Source: Afipia sp. GAS231
Lineage (GTDB): Bacteria; Pseudomonadota; Alphaproteobacteria; Rhizobiales; Xanthobacteraceae
Reading direction: 5' to 3'
NCBI RefSeq assembly: GCF_900103365.1
Contig: NZ_LT629703.1
Span: 4,092,001 to 4,156,000, forward strand
DNA length: 64,000 nucleotides
The position numbers were made by a program, and so were the translations under genes. Below, in pieces: positions 18,880 through 29,541 of the stretch (position 1 is its first letter; each line of letters starts with the position of its first letter). The notes under the pieces were generated by a model. That model saw only the letters and a list, made by a program, of their open reading frames with translations. It was not told the DNA's origin and made no database searches.

Positions 18880-19598
18880 CCGCCGCATTGACCGCCGAAG
18901 GCCTCCACACCTACTACGGCAAGAGCCACATCCTGCATGGCGTCAACCTCGAGGTTGCCGAGGGCAAGATCACCGCCCTGCTTGGCCGCAACGGCGCCGG
19001 CAAGACCACGACCTTGCGAAGCCTGATGGGGCTAACGCCCGCGCGCGAAGGCAAGGTCACGATCTTCGGAGCGGAGACCACGCGCTGGCCGACCTTTCGG
19101 ATCGCCGCGGCTGGCGTCGGCTATGTGCCCGAAGGCCGTCGCATCTTTGCCAATCTCAGCGTCGAGGAAAACCTCAAGGTCCCGCTCGAACGCGGCGGGC
19201 CGTGGACCATTGCGCGGATCTACCAGCTTTTTCCCCGGCTTGAAGAACGCAAGCTCAATCGTGGCCGTCAGCTTTCCGGCGGCGAGCAGGAAATGCTTTC
19301 GATCGCTCGTGCGCTGCTGCTCAATCCTCGCCTGCTCATTCTCGACGAGCCTTCGCAAGGCCTGGCGCCGCTGATTGTGCGCGAGGTGTTTCGTATCGTC
19401 CAGCAGATGAAAGCCGAGGGTATTTCCGTTCTGCTGGTCGAACAGAACGCGAGGATGAGCCTGGAAATCGCCGATGAAGCCTATGTGCTGGACGATGGCA
19501 TCGTGGTCTATTCCGGGCATGCACATGAACTTGCAGTAGACGAGGCGCGTGTCCGGGCGCTCGCCGGCGCGAGTGCCGAGGAATGGACCCTGACGTGA
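18876..19598 (+). CDS. livF: ABC transporter ATPase LivF
   Basis: A 240-residue ATPase with Walker A GRNGAGKTT, signature LSGGEQEML and Walker B LLILDEPSQGLAP, all LivF-like. Its ATG overlaps the livG stop by four bases. It is the last gene of the seven-kilobase importer operon. The 136 bp that follow contain no obvious terminator hairpin with a T-run. Confidence 0.93.
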   Translation: MTAALTAEGLHTYYGKSHILHGVNLEVAEGKITALLGRNGAGKTTTLRSLMGLTPAREGKVTIFGAETTRWPTFRIAAAGVGYVPEGRRIFANLSVEENLKVPLERGGPWTIARIYQLFPRLEERKLNRGRQLSGGEQEMLSIARALLLNPRLLILDEPSQGLAPLIVREVFRIVQQMKAEGISVLLVEQNARMSLEIADEAYVLDDGIVVYSGHAHELAVDEARVRALAGASAEEWTLT

Positions 19599-19734
19599 AG
19601 GGCCTTGGTGGCAGGAGCGTTGGCGCGGCTGTGGGACCCGGCGGTCTGAGCTGCCTGGCGGATGCTGTCGCTGCGTCCGCATTCACTGCGCCAACATGAC
19701 GATCGAGCAGTTGGAAACCCAGGCGTCCGGCGCC

Positions 19735-20043
19735 TTACCGTGAATTATTGCTGCGCGTGTGCGCGGCCTGCGCATTCCAGCTGCTCCAGCTCACACTGGC
19801 GAGGCTTTGCTGATCGGTCGTCAGCGGCCGCCGGGTCTGCCGTTCGTAGGCCGCGATGATCTGCAGCGACTGGCTGATCTTTCGCTGCAGGTCGGCAATG
19901 GTCTTCTGGGTCTTGCCGGTCTTCCGCGATTGGGCGGGCTCGCCGACCGTGAACCTGGTGGTCTCGATATGCTTCAGGGTCTCGCGCAGCTTCTTCAACT
20001 GGGCGCGGTGCCACGCGATGGTGCTGTCACTGTCTGCAGACAT
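19735..20043 (-). CDS. Small coiled-coil hypothetical protein
   Basis: A 102-residue protein, charged and largely helical, with heptad-like spacing around AWHRAQLKKLRETLKHIE and IADLQRKISQSLQIIAAYE. The ATG at 20043 is preceded by AGGAG, which makes it a better start than the in-frame position at 20139. It has no signal peptide or membrane segment. It resembles conserved hypothetical proteins of bradyrhizobia; no function can be assigned. Confidence 0.7.
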   Translation of the reverse strand: MSADSDSTIAWHRAQLKKLRETLKHIETTRFTVGEPAQSRKTGKTQKTIADLQRKISQSLQIIAAYERQTRRPLTTDQQSLASVSWSSWNAQAAHTRSNNSR

Positions 20044-20316
20044 GAAAATCTCCTGATTCGCGGCCGAGTCTATCACGCATGCGCCGATCCGGCCGATTTC
20101 GTCGCGCCGCATCTCTCCCGGCTGAAGCCCGGCGCCCACCCTCGGATCAAGTCCGAGGGCATGTCTCGCTTGAAACCGCGATTACGCCGCATTTTGCCAT
20201 CGAAGCGACCGGGCACGGGCCACGAAACACCAAACTTGCATGCGATCTGTGGCGGGCGCGGTTCCCACAAATGATCCTTGCGGCGTCGATGTCCGCGGGG
20301 GCCGATGGAGCGCGCG

Positions 20317-20493
20317 ATGAGTGAAATTGAGTTCGAGCGGGTGATGGAAGCAGTAAGGACGGCCATCGTGCTGCCGGTGGAGGACTCGATGGCGAGATCG
20401 CTGATGGCAGCCGAGCCGCCGAAAGCCACCAACGACAATGCCGGGCCGCCCTGGCCGATTATCCCGTTCCCCGAAGGCGCGTGCGTCTCGTGA
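20317..20493 (+). CDS. Small hypothetical protein
   Basis: A 58-residue ORF beginning MSEIEFERVMEAVRTAIVLP with GGAG about six bases before the ATG. It ends in a proline-rich stretch. Its stop codon overlaps the start of the next small gene (TGATG), so the two are probably translated together. No family recognised. Confidence 0.55.
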   Translation: MSEIEFERVMEAVRTAIVLPVEDSMARSLMAAEPPKATNDNAGPPWPIIPFPEGACVS

Positions 20494-20771
20494 TGGTGCG
20501 GTCGGTTTTCGAAATCGTGAAGGCGCCGCTGGGCTGGTCGGTGTTTGCCGACAACGTCAAGATCGCCGGCGTCTATGATTCCAGGAGTGCTGCGCTGGAA
20601 GCTGCCGCATTGGCCGCATCCTTTGCCGTCAGCGACGGCGTCGCCGTGCAGATCAATGTGCCGGGCGAGGATGAAGCAAGGCCGAGATGGGCGACAACGA
20701 TCCTGTCAAACCGGGAGCCGACGGCAGCGCCGTCGCCTTCGCAAGATGCGGACAGTAAATCGCCGGCTTGA
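20493..20771 (+). CDS. Small hypothetical protein
   Basis: A 92-residue ORF starting at the ATG that overlaps the previous stop. The first 60 residues (FEIVKAPLGWSVFADNVKIAG then a helix rich in alanine) look like a compact beta-beta-alpha domain comparable in size to DUF2188-type proteins; the tail is polar and probably disordered. Coupled with the 58-residue gene upstream. Function unknown. Confidence 0.55.
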   Translation: MVRSVFEIVKAPLGWSVFADNVKIAGVYDSRSAALEAAALAASFAVSDGVAVQINVPGEDEARPRWATTILSNREPTAAPSPSQDADSKSPA

Positions 20772-20794
20772 GGGAGCAGCGTTGGACCGTCCGA

Positions 20795-21343
20795 CTAGTC
20801 AAACGGCGATACCGCCGTGCTTCCGGTCCGCACCCGCTTGATGCGGCGCACCGACATCGGCTCGCCATCAGATTCGTACTTCAACTCGTATTTCTTGCCG
20901 TTCCTGTCGGTCGCGGTGCAGGACACCGAGGAAACCTCCATCGTCACGAAGTTTCCAACCTGCTTGCACATCCCGGCCGTCGATTCCACGGATGGCACCG
21001 GCAAGCCATCGGCCTTCGGCCTGTCCTTGGACTTCAGCATCATCCGGTCGATCGGCAGCTCGTACAGATTGGCTTCCGGCCTGCGGCCATTGTCGCCCGA
21101 GAACGTGATGATGTGGCTGTCGTCATTGGGATCATCGAGCGCCACCGTAAAATTGGCGCGGCCTTCCTCGGTCTGAAAGAACGCAACGGCCCTGCAGGCG
21201 AACGCGTGTCCCGCCACGTTCAGCATGCTGCACTTTCCGGGCATCATCGCGAAGATGATGGTATCCGGATCGTCGGCGGCAAACGACGGCGCCGCAAGGA
21301 GCGACGTCGCGACTGCGAAGGCCTGCCAGCACTGACGCATCAT
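20795..21343 (-). CDS. Exported hypothetical protein
   Basis: A 182-residue protein with a clear Sec signal peptide (hydrophobic segment AFAVATSLLAAPSFA, cleavage after AFA). The mature part contains four cysteines, consistent with disulphide bonds in the periplasm, and no catalytic motif that could be recognised. Two adjacent ATG codons (21343 and 21340) could serve as start. It stands alone between small plus-strand genes and the Lrp regulator. Confidence 0.75.
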   Translation of the reverse strand: MMRQCWQAFAVATSLLAAPSFAADDPDTIIFAMMPGKCSMLNVAGHAFACRAVAFFQTEEGRANFTVALDDPNDDSHIITFSGDNGRRPEANLYELPIDRMMLKSKDRPKADGLPVPSVESTAGMCKQVGNFVTMEVSSVSCTATDRNGKKYELKYESDGEPMSVRRIKRVRTGSTAVSPFD

Positions 21344-21478
21344 GATACCTGGCCGATGGGATAGGGCATGGGAAAGGCGCCGTGGAACATCGATCGAATC
21401 GCGGATGGGAACCGAGCATTAGCACTTAACGGCAAAATAGCGCCGGTTTTATGGTACGGCGGCCATGTCCGGGACCAG

Positions 21479-21943
21479 TCAAAAATCCAGCGGCGCGTTG
21501 TCGACCACCTCCTTCATGACAAAGAAGGTCCGGGTCTGGCGGACGCCTGGCAGCGCGATCAGTTGATCGCCGTGGATGCGGTTGAAATCTTCCATGTCGC
21601 CGACGCGGATTTTGAGAAAATAATCGAAATCGCCTGCCACCAAGTGGCAGTCGAGCACGAATTTCAGTTTCGCGATCGCCCGCTCGAAGGTCGCAAAGCT
21701 TTCCGGGGTGGAGCGGTCGAGCACGACGCCGACCATGACCAGCGCGCCCTTGCCGACCTTGCGCGGCGCCACCATCGCCCGGACCTCGGCGATGAAGCCC
21801 TCGTCGAACAGGCGTTGGGTGCGGCGGTGACAGGTCGCCGGGCTGACGCCGACCGTTTCGGCCAGCTCGGCATTGCTCAGCCGGCCGCTATTCTGCAGCA
21901 AACGCAATATCTTGAGGTCGATACGGTCGAGCGCGCCGGCCAT
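21479..21943 (-). CDS. Lrp/AsnC-family regulator, probably of acdS (AcdR-type)
   Basis: A 154-residue Lrp/AsnC protein. Residues 5-60 form the winged helix-turn-helix (LDRIDLKILRLLQNSGRLSN, then VGVSPATCHRRTQRL), and the rest is the AsnC ligand-binding domain (HLVAGDFDYFLKIRVGDM). It is transcribed divergently from acdS, the arrangement known for AcdR/AcdS in proteobacteria, where the regulator controls ACC deaminase expression. Regulation of acdS is therefore a well-founded inference from position and family, but the effector is not shown by the sequence. Confidence 0.9.
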   Translation of the reverse strand: MAGALDRIDLKILRLLQNSGRLSNAELAETVGVSPATCHRRTQRLFDEGFIAEVRAMVAPRKVGKGALVMVGVVLDRSTPESFATFERAIAKLKFVLDCHLVAGDFDYFLKIRVGDMEDFNRIHGDQLIALPGVRQTRTFFVMKEVVDNAPLDF

Positions 21944-22102
21944 GGAAGAATCTTTCGTGGTTCTCCGATATTGCGGAAGGAATACTAATATTTTCGGACC
22001 AACCCGCAGAATAGATAAAAGATTTCTAGAAACTTAGAGAGCACCTTTCCCTAGCTTGGTGATAGGGCATCTCCCCAGATCAGACCATCAACGGAGATGA
22101 CG
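21944..22102. promoter_or_regulatory. Divergent lrp-type regulator/acdS control region
   Basis: The 159 bp between the two divergent genes is AT-richer than its surroundings, with the near-palindrome AATACTAATATT at about 21981-21992 and runs of A and T around 22010-22035. Lrp-type regulators bind loosely conserved AT-rich inverted sites, so operators are likely here; no exact box could be fixed. Confidence 0.4.
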
Positions 22103-23116
22103 ATGCTGGAGAAATTCGAACGCTATCCGCTGACCTTCGGACCGACCCATATCGAGAGACTGGAGCGCTTGACGCAGCATCTCGGCGGCAAGGTCGAGCT
22201 CTACGCCAAGCGGGAGGACTGCAATTCGGGGCTCGCCTTCGGCGGCAACAAGTTGCGCAAGCTCGAATACATCATCCCCGACGCGATCGCCTCCAATGCC
22301 GATACGCTGGTTTCGATCGGCGGCGTGCAATCCAATCACACCCGCATGGTTGCGGCCGTGGCAGCGAAGATCGGCATGAAGTGCCGTCTGGTGCAGGAGA
22401 GCTGGGTGCCGCATGAGGACGCCGTTTATGACCGCGTCGGCAATATCCTGCTCAGCCGGGTCATGGGCGCCGACGTGCGGCTGGTCGACGAAGGTTTCGA
22501 CATCGGCATCCGGCAAAGCTGGGAGCAGGCGATCGCCGAGGTAAAGGCCGCGGGCGGCAAGCCCTATGCGATTCCGGCCGGCGCGTCCGTGCACAAGTTT
22601 GGTGGGCTCGGCTATGTCGGCTTCGCCGAGGAGGTTCGGGCGCAGGAGAAAGAACTCGGCTTCACCTTCGATTACATCGTGGTTTGCACGGTCACCGGTT
22701 CCACCCATGCCGGCATGCTGGTGGGATTTGCCAAGGACGGCCGCGCGCGCAAGGTGATCGGCATCGACGCGTCGTTCACCCCTGATCAGACCAAGGCCCA
22801 GGTGCTCGACATCGCCCGCAACACCGCCGCCCTCGTCGAACTCGGCCAGGAAATCGTCGCGGACGACGTGGTCCTGATCGAGGACTATGCCTATCCCGCC
22901 TACGGCGTTCCCTCAGAGGAGACCAAGGAAGCCATCCGGCTCAGCGCGCGGCTCGAAGGCATGATCACGGATCCGGTCTACGAGGGAAAATCCATGCAAG
23001 GCATGATTGACCTCGTCGACAAGGGCTATTTCCCTGCGGGATCGAAGGTGCTCTATGCGCATCTCGGCGGTGCGCCGGCGATCAACGGATACGCCTATAC
23101 GTTCCGCAACGGATAG
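22103..23116 (+). CDS. acdS: 1-aminocyclopropane-1-carboxylate (ACC) deaminase
   Basis: A 337-residue PLP enzyme that splits ACC, the plant ethylene precursor, into 2-oxobutyrate and ammonia, letting plant-associated bacteria lower host ethylene. [21 protein letters not shown] contains the PLP lysine (Lys50). The residues that separate true ACC deaminase from D-cysteine desulfhydrase are present: Tyr293-Glu294 in DPVYEGKSM and Leu321 in YAHLGG. The start at 22103 is preferred over 22097 because the GGAG ribosome site directly abuts the earlier ATG but lies six bases from the later one, which also gives the usual family length. It lies opposite an Lrp-type regulator and ends three bases before the convergent recQ stop. 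Confidence 0.96.
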   Translation: MLEKFERYPLTFGPTHIERLERLTQHLGGKVELYAKREDCNSGLAFGGNKLRKLEYIIPDAIASNADTLVSIGGVQSNHTRMVAAVAAKIGMKCRLVQESWVPHEDAVYDRVGNILLSRVMGADVRLVDEGFDIGIRQSWEQAIAEVKAAGGKPYAIPAGASVHKFGGLGYVGFAEEVRAQEKELGFTFDYIVVCTVTGSTHAGMLVGFAKDGRARKVIGIDASFTPDQTKAQVLDIARNTAALVELGQEIVADDVVLIEDYAYPAYGVPSEETKEAIRLSARLEGMITDPVYEGKSMQGMIDLVDKGYFPAGSKVLYAHLGGAPAINGYAYTFRNG

Positions 23117-23119
23117 CGC

Positions 23120-24982
<1,863 letters not shown>

Positions 24983-25142
24983 GGGGAATCAGGTCATCCG
25001 GCTGGAAATCCCTGATATCACTAACCGATCGTAAAATTCAGGAAAAGTTCTGTTCGCCGGGCTTTACGCGCCGTCCACGCGCGTGCGTTAGCCTGCGGCG
25101 CCCGCCGGCGTTCCGGGCCAATAACGAGGAAAGACCGCGCAC

Positions 25143-25496
25143 ATGAATGAAGCGCCCCTGTTCGACCCATCCGTCTTCCGCGGGCTTTGTTCCGAACTCG
25201 GAAATGAAGACGCTGCCGAGGTGTTGCAGGCATTCCTGGCCGATACGCCCTGCAAGATGGCCCTGATCATGTCGGCCACGACCGGTCGTCCGTCGATCAA
25301 GCGGGCAGCGCATTCGATCAAGAGTTCGGCGGCGACCTTCGGCTTTGTAAAATTGTCGGCGCTGGCGCGCGAGCTTGAATCCGGCATCGAGGGCATGAGC
25401 GCCCGGCGATTGGATGAATGCACGGGAGCCCTTCGCCAGTCATTCGAGCAAGCGGCGGAATTCGCCCGGACAAACTTGCTGCAACCGGCCTACTGA
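25143..25496 (+). CDS. HPt (histidine phosphotransfer) domain protein
   Basis: A 117-residue single-domain protein. His57 in AAHSIKSSAATFGF matches the HPt phospho-accepting motif HxxKGSSxxxG, with one glycine replaced. Such proteins pass phosphate between hybrid sensor kinases and response regulators. No kinase or receiver gene is nearby, so its partners are encoded elsewhere. Its stop overlaps the convergent VWA gene by seven bases. Confidence 0.85.
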   Translation: MNEAPLFDPSVFRGLCSELGNEDAAEVLQAFLADTPCKMALIMSATTGRPSIKRAAHSIKSSAATFGFVKLSALARELESGIEGMSARRLDECTGALRQSFEQAAEFARTNLLQPAY

Positions 25497-26866
25497 TAGC
25501 TCGCGACGATATCGGACACCGCGCGTTCGAGCTGCTGCGCGGTGGCGCATTGGCGGACCACGGTGCAGAACGTCGAATAGCGCGGCATTTCAGAATCGCC
25601 CCAGCCCCAGGCCATGCGGCCTTCGGGATTGAGCCACACCAGCCGCTTCGAGCGTTCGGCGATGCGACGCAGGATGTCGGCGCGCGGAACGAGGTTGTTG
25701 GTGCGGGCATCGCCGAGCACGATCACCGTGGTCCGCGGCGTCAGCGAGTTCATGAATTCGTTCTCGAAATCGGCGAATGAATTGCCGTAGTCGGACGAGC
25801 CGAATCCCACCTTTGACATGATCTCGGCCATCGCCTCTTCGGGCGATTTCTTCTCCAGGATATCGCTGACCTCGATCAGGTGGCCCGAAAACGCGAACGA
25901 GCGGACGTCGTCGACGACCTCGTGCAGGCTGTGGATCAGGAGCAGGAAGAAATCCGAAACCTTCGCCACCGAACCCGAGACGTCGCAGATGGCGACGATC
26001 TTCGGCTTGTCGCGGTGCCGGCGCTTCCAGGCGGTGAGGAACGGCACGCCGCCCCATGCCGCGTTGCGCCGGATCGTGCGGCGGACGTCGAGATGGCCGC
26101 GGCGCTGGCGCTTGCGCGGCTTGCTGTAGCGTTCGCGCAGGCGGCGCGCGATCTGGCGGATCAGATGCCGCATCTGCTCGACCTGCCGCGGCTCGATCCG
26201 GGACAGCGGCGCGTTGCGCAGGATCTCGTTGCGGAGGTTCTCGGCTTCCTCGCGCCCGTACAGCATCAGCGCCTGCGCGACGGTTTCGCGAACGGTGCCG
26301 CGCAAACCTTCCAGCGCATCCGTCAACCGCTCCGCCAGTGCGGGGTTGGTCGCCTGCAGGTCATCGAGATCATCGCGGAGACGCTGGATGCCCATCCGAT
26401 CGAGGATGCGGCCGGAGAAGATGCCGCGCTGGGTGAAGTAGCGGATGTCGGACAGCGAGGCGGCACTCGCCGCGTTGGCGATCGCCGCCGAAATCTCGTT
26501 GCGGTCCTGCGCCAGCAGCATCTGCGCCAATTGGCCCAGTCCTTCGGCCTGCTCGCCGCCACCGATGGCTTCGCTGGGTGAGCCGGCTGATGCGTTGGAT
26601 CCTTCGGTATCCTGCTCGTCTGCCTCGCCGTCCTCGGGCGGGGCTTGCGGCTCCGGCTGATCGAAGAACAGGTCGAAGCAGTCGCCGAGCGCCTTCTTCT
26701 CGTCCTGGCTCTTGGCGAGCGTCAGCAGAAACGTATCGCGCAGGATCGCGCGATCGGCGATGCCGACCTTGGCGACCGCGCGCATCGCATCGATGCTTTC
26801 GGCCGGCGAGAGCCGGACACCCGCGCCCCGCGCCGCACGAAAGAAGCGATGCAGGTTCTCTCGCAT
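25490..26866 (-). CDS. VWA domain protein, CoxE-like
   Basis: A 458-residue protein of the CoxE/VWA-containing family. The N-terminal region is followed by an acidic, low-complexity stretch (about residues 95-140) and a C-terminal von Willebrand A domain with an intact metal site (DVSGSVAKVSDF). The ATG at 26866 lies seven bases after the MoxR stop and gives the family-like start MRENLHRFFRAARGAGVRLS; a longer frame to 26953 is rejected because it overlaps moxR. MoxR/VWA pairs act as metal-insertion or protein-maturation chaperones; the client is not identifiable here. Confidence 0.9.
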   Translation of the reverse strand: MRENLHRFFRAARGAGVRLSPAESIDAMRAVAKVGIADRAILRDTFLLTLAKSQDEKKALGDCFDLFFDQPEPQAPPEDGEADEQDTEGSNASAGSPSEAIGGGEQAEGLGQLAQMLLAQDRNEISAAIANAASAASLSDIRYFTQRGIFSGRILDRMGIQRLRDDLDDLQATNPALAERLTDALEGLRGTVRETVAQALMLYGREEAENLRNEILRNAPLSRIEPRQVEQMRHLIRQIARRLRERYSKPRKRQRRGHLDVRRTIRRNAAWGGVPFLTAWKRRHRDKPKIVAICDVSGSVAKVSDFFLLLIHSLHEVVDDVRSFAFSGHLIEVSDILEKKSPEEAMAEIMSKVGFGSSDYGNSFADFENEFMNSLTPRTTVIVLGDARTNNLVPRADILRRIAERSKRLVWLNPEGRMAWGWGDSEMPRYSTFCTVVRQCATAQQLERAVSDIVASYQ

Positions 26867-26873
26867 TCGCCCG

Positions 26874-27821
26874 CTACCCGAAGACGTTCTGACGCGTGGC
26901 CTTGGCGATGAAGGTGGAGACCTGAGGCATCGTGGCCTCGATATCCGCCTCATATTTCAGCAGCACGTTCAGCGTGTCCTTGACGATCTCGTGGCCCAGC
27001 TCCGGCGCCTGCAGCAGCACCAGCACGCGCGCCCAGTCGATGGTCTCGCTCACCGACGGCAATTTCTTCAGGTCCAACGACCGGACTTCATGGATGAAGC
27101 CGACCATCTGCTTGCGCAGAGTCTGCGAAATGCCGGGCACGCGGCTTTCGACGATGCGCTCTTCCAGCCGCTGCTCGGGGAAGCCGATATGCAGATGCAG
27201 GCAGCGCCGCTTCAGCGCGTCGCCGAGATCGCGTTCGCTGTTGGAGGTCAGGATCACCGTCGGCGCCTTGACGGCAACGACTGTCCCGAGTTCCGGGATC
27301 GTGACCTGGAAATCGCTGAGGATTTCCAAGAGCAGCGATTCGAATTCGGCGTCGGACTTGTCGATTTCGTCGATCAGCAGCACGCAGCCGGCCGGCTGCT
27401 CCAGCGCCTGCAGCAGCGGCCGCGGCTCGACGAATTCCTTGGAGAAGAACACGTCGCCGAAATCATGCAACTGGTCCAGCGCGGCCTCGAGCGTCGGCGC
27501 GCCGCCGAGGACTTCGCCGAGCTTGTCCTTCAGGATCTGCGTGTACAGAAGCTGCTTGGCGTATTTCCACTCGTAGAGCGCCTTGGCTTCGTCGAGCCCT
27601 TCATAGCACTGCAGGCGGATCATCTTCAGGCCGCGCCACGCCGCGATCGCCTTCGCCAGCTCGGTTTTGCCGACGCCGGCGGGGCCTTCGACCAAGATGG
27701 GTTTTTCGATCTGCTGCGCCAGATAGACCGCGGTCGCGATCTGGCGGCTCGCAATATAGCCTTGCGCCGCAAGACCGCTTTCCACTGCCTCGATCGAGGC
27801 CGAAGGCCGATTGTCAGCCAC
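26874..27821 (-). CDS. MoxR-family AAA+ ATPase
   Basis: A 315-residue AAA+ ATPase with Walker A GPAGVGKTE, Walker B LLIDEIDKSD and sensor 1 LTSNSERDL. It is translationally coupled to the VWA gene. The GTG at 27821 is preferred: GGAG lies about nine bases upstream, whereas the in-frame TTG at 27830 abuts that site directly. MoxR proteins work with a VWA partner to remodel or activate target enzymes, often CO dehydrogenase-type or methanol dehydrogenase-type, none of which is in this window. Confidence 0.93.
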   Translation of the reverse strand: MADNRPSASIEAVESGLAAQGYIASRQIATAVYLAQQIEKPILVEGPAGVGKTELAKAIAAWRGLKMIRLQCYEGLDEAKALYEWKYAKQLLYTQILKDKLGEVLGGAPTLEAALDQLHDFGDVFFSKEFVEPRPLLQALEQPAGCVLLIDEIDKSDAEFESLLLEILSDFQVTIPELGTVVAVKAPTVILTSNSERDLGDALKRRCLHLHIGFPEQRLEERIVESRVPGISQTLRKQMVGFIHEVRSLDLKKLPSVSETIDWARVLVLLQAPELGHEIVKDTLNVLLKYEADIEATMPQVSTFIAKATRQNVFG

Positions 27822-27930
27822 GGGTTTCAACTCCGAATTCTCATGATTTCAGAGTGTTTTGCCTGCGTTCCCGGCAAAGGACAAGCACCGTTTCATCATG
27901 CCGAGGCCGCAAAATCTCGGGATTTTCCGT

Positions 27931-28566
27931 CTAGCGCAATGCGAGCCCGGTCGCCGCTTCCAGTTCCCCGATCGCCTGCGCCGCGTTGAGCACCTTGATC
28001 GTGGTCATGCCCATGTCGCGCGCCGGTTTCAGGTTGACGCCGAGGTCGTCGAGATAGACGCAATTTTTTGGGTTCACTTTCAGCGCCTCGACCATGATCT
28101 GGTAGATGCGCGGGTCGGGTTTTCTCAAGCCGAGTTTCGCGGATTCGATGACGTGGTCGAACAGCACCATGACTTCGGCGACATAGAGCGAGCGGCCGCT
28201 GTGGCTGCCGATGGCATTGGCCGGCAGATTGTTGGTGATGCAGCCGGTCTTGAACTTGGCCCTCACGCGCTTGAGCGCCTCGACCATTTCCGGCCGCAGA
28301 TCGCCCGACAGCAGTGGCAGCACGTCCTTGCCGCGAACCTCGGCGCCGAGCGCCCGCGATTCCGTTGCGAACAGTTCGTCGAAAGCGTCGATATCAACCT
28401 CGGCGCGCTCGAATTTCGCCCAGGCATTCTCCAGATGGTTGGCGGCGTTGGTGCGCCGGATGATGTCGGCGGGAAGCCCGCGCTCAGTCTCGTATCGCGC
28501 AAATGCCTCGAACGGCGAGGTGGTCAGCACCCCGCCGAAATCCCAGATTACGGCCTCGATCATCAT
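27931..28566 (-). CDS. HAD-superfamily hydrolase, subfamily IA
   Basis: A 211-residue HAD-like phosphatase. Motif I is WDFGGVL, with the nucleophile aspartate and the G-for-D change at the second acid position that is common in the epoxide-hydrolase-N/YihX-like branch; motif II is CITNN, the lysine is in LGLRKPDP and the acidic motif IV is YLDDLGVNLKPAR. Two adjacent ATG codons are possible starts. Substrate unknown. Monocistronic. Confidence 0.9.
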   Translation of the reverse strand: MMIEAVIWDFGGVLTTSPFEAFARYETERGLPADIIRRTNAANHLENAWAKFERAEVDIDAFDELFATESRALGAEVRGKDVLPLLSGDLRPEMVEALKRVRAKFKTGCITNNLPANAIGSHSGRSLYVAEVMVLFDHVIESAKLGLRKPDPRIYQIMVEALKVNPKNCVYLDDLGVNLKPARDMGMTTIKVLNAAQAIGELEAATGLALR

Positions 28567-28675
28567 TCCCTGCCCAACTGAATAGATGTTGCAGAGCGGC
28601 TAACACGGAATGGCCGATGGAACCAGCCCGAACGGCAGCTTGGCGACCGGCGTGGCGCGGGCTATTGCTGCGGCC

Positions 28676-29437
28676 ATGAAAATTTTGTCCCCCATGATCG
28701 CCGGCCTCGCGCTGCTGCTCTCGGTTCCTGCCCACGCCATCGTTGGTGGCGGCGTGCCGCAGACGGACGGCGTTGGCCGCTCGGTCGTCACCATCGTCGG
28801 CTCGCGCGGCAATTTCTGCACGGGCGCGCTGATCGCGCCAAAGCTGGTGCTGACCGTGGCGCATTGCGTGCAGCCCGGTGCCGACTACAAGATCGTCGAA
28901 TACGGCGCGGACAGACAGCCTTCGTTGCAGGACGTCAAGACGGTAGCTGTTCATCCTGGCTTCAACATGCAGACGATGCTGGCGCATCGGGCTACGGCGG
29001 ATGTCGCGTTGCTGCTGCTCGGCGCACCGGCCAAGGCGAAGGTGCCATCGGTACTCGGCATGCCCAACATTCCCATCGTCGTCGGCAGCCGCTTCACCAT
29101 CGCCGGCATCGGCGTCACCGTGCGCGGCGACGGCAAGAGCGGCGGCGCCATCCGCGTCGCCGGCCTGGTCGCGACCGGCAAACCCGGAACGCTGCAGATC
29201 AGGCTGGTCGATCCCGTCAACCAGGGCTCACGCGACGGGCTCGGCGCCTGCACCGGTGATTCCGGCGCACCGGTGTTCGAGGATCAGCAAGGCGGCCCTG
29301 CGATCATCGGCGTCGTCAGTTGGTCGACCGGCCCAAACGGCTCGGCGGGCTGCGGCGGTCTCACCGGCGTCACGCCGCTGACGTTGTATCGCGACTGGAT
29401 TTTGCAGACCGCGCGGCAGTGGGGCGCGGGGTTGTAA
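28676..29437 (+). CDS. Secreted trypsin-like serine protease (S1)
   Basis: A 253-residue chymotrypsin-fold protease with a Sec signal (LSPMIAGLALLLSVPAHA), followed directly by IVGGG, the typical mature N-terminus of S1 enzymes. The triad is complete: His63 in TVAHC, Asp109 in TADVALL and Ser196 in TGDSGAPV. Small size and lack of other domains indicate a free periplasmic or extracellular enzyme. The ATG at 28676 is used because it gives a proper signal peptide; an upstream ATG at 28610 adds a non-signal leader. Confidence 0.88.
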   Translation: MKILSPMIAGLALLLSVPAHAIVGGGVPQTDGVGRSVVTIVGSRGNFCTGALIAPKLVLTVAHCVQPGADYKIVEYGADRQPSLQDVKTVAVHPGFNMQTMLAHRATADVALLLLGAPAKAKVPSVLGMPNIPIVVGSRFTIAGIGVTVRGDGKSGGAIRVAGLVATGKPGTLQIRLVDPVNQGSRDGLGACTGDSGAPVFEDQQGGPAIIGVVSWSTGPNGSAGCGGLTGVTPLTLYRDWILQTARQWGAGL

Positions 29438-29450
29438 GTTCGCGGAAGCG

Positions 29451-29536
29451 TAGGGTGGGTTAGCGAAGCGTAACCCACCAACTTCGTGCGGCGCGGTTGG
29501 TCTGTGGTGGGTTACGGCTTCGCCTAACCCACCCTA
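29451..29536. repeat. Nested palindromic intergenic repeat
   Basis: Outer arms TAGGGTGGGTTAG (29451-29463) and CTAACCCACCCTA (29524-29536) are perfectly complementary. Inner arms GTAACCCACC (29470-29479) and GGTGGGTTAC (29506-29515) are also complementary, and each pairs with the neighbouring outer arm as well. It separates two convergent genes and can form a long hairpin in RNA from either side, so it may stop transcription in both directions. Confidence 0.88.
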
Positions 29537-29541
29537 CGAGC

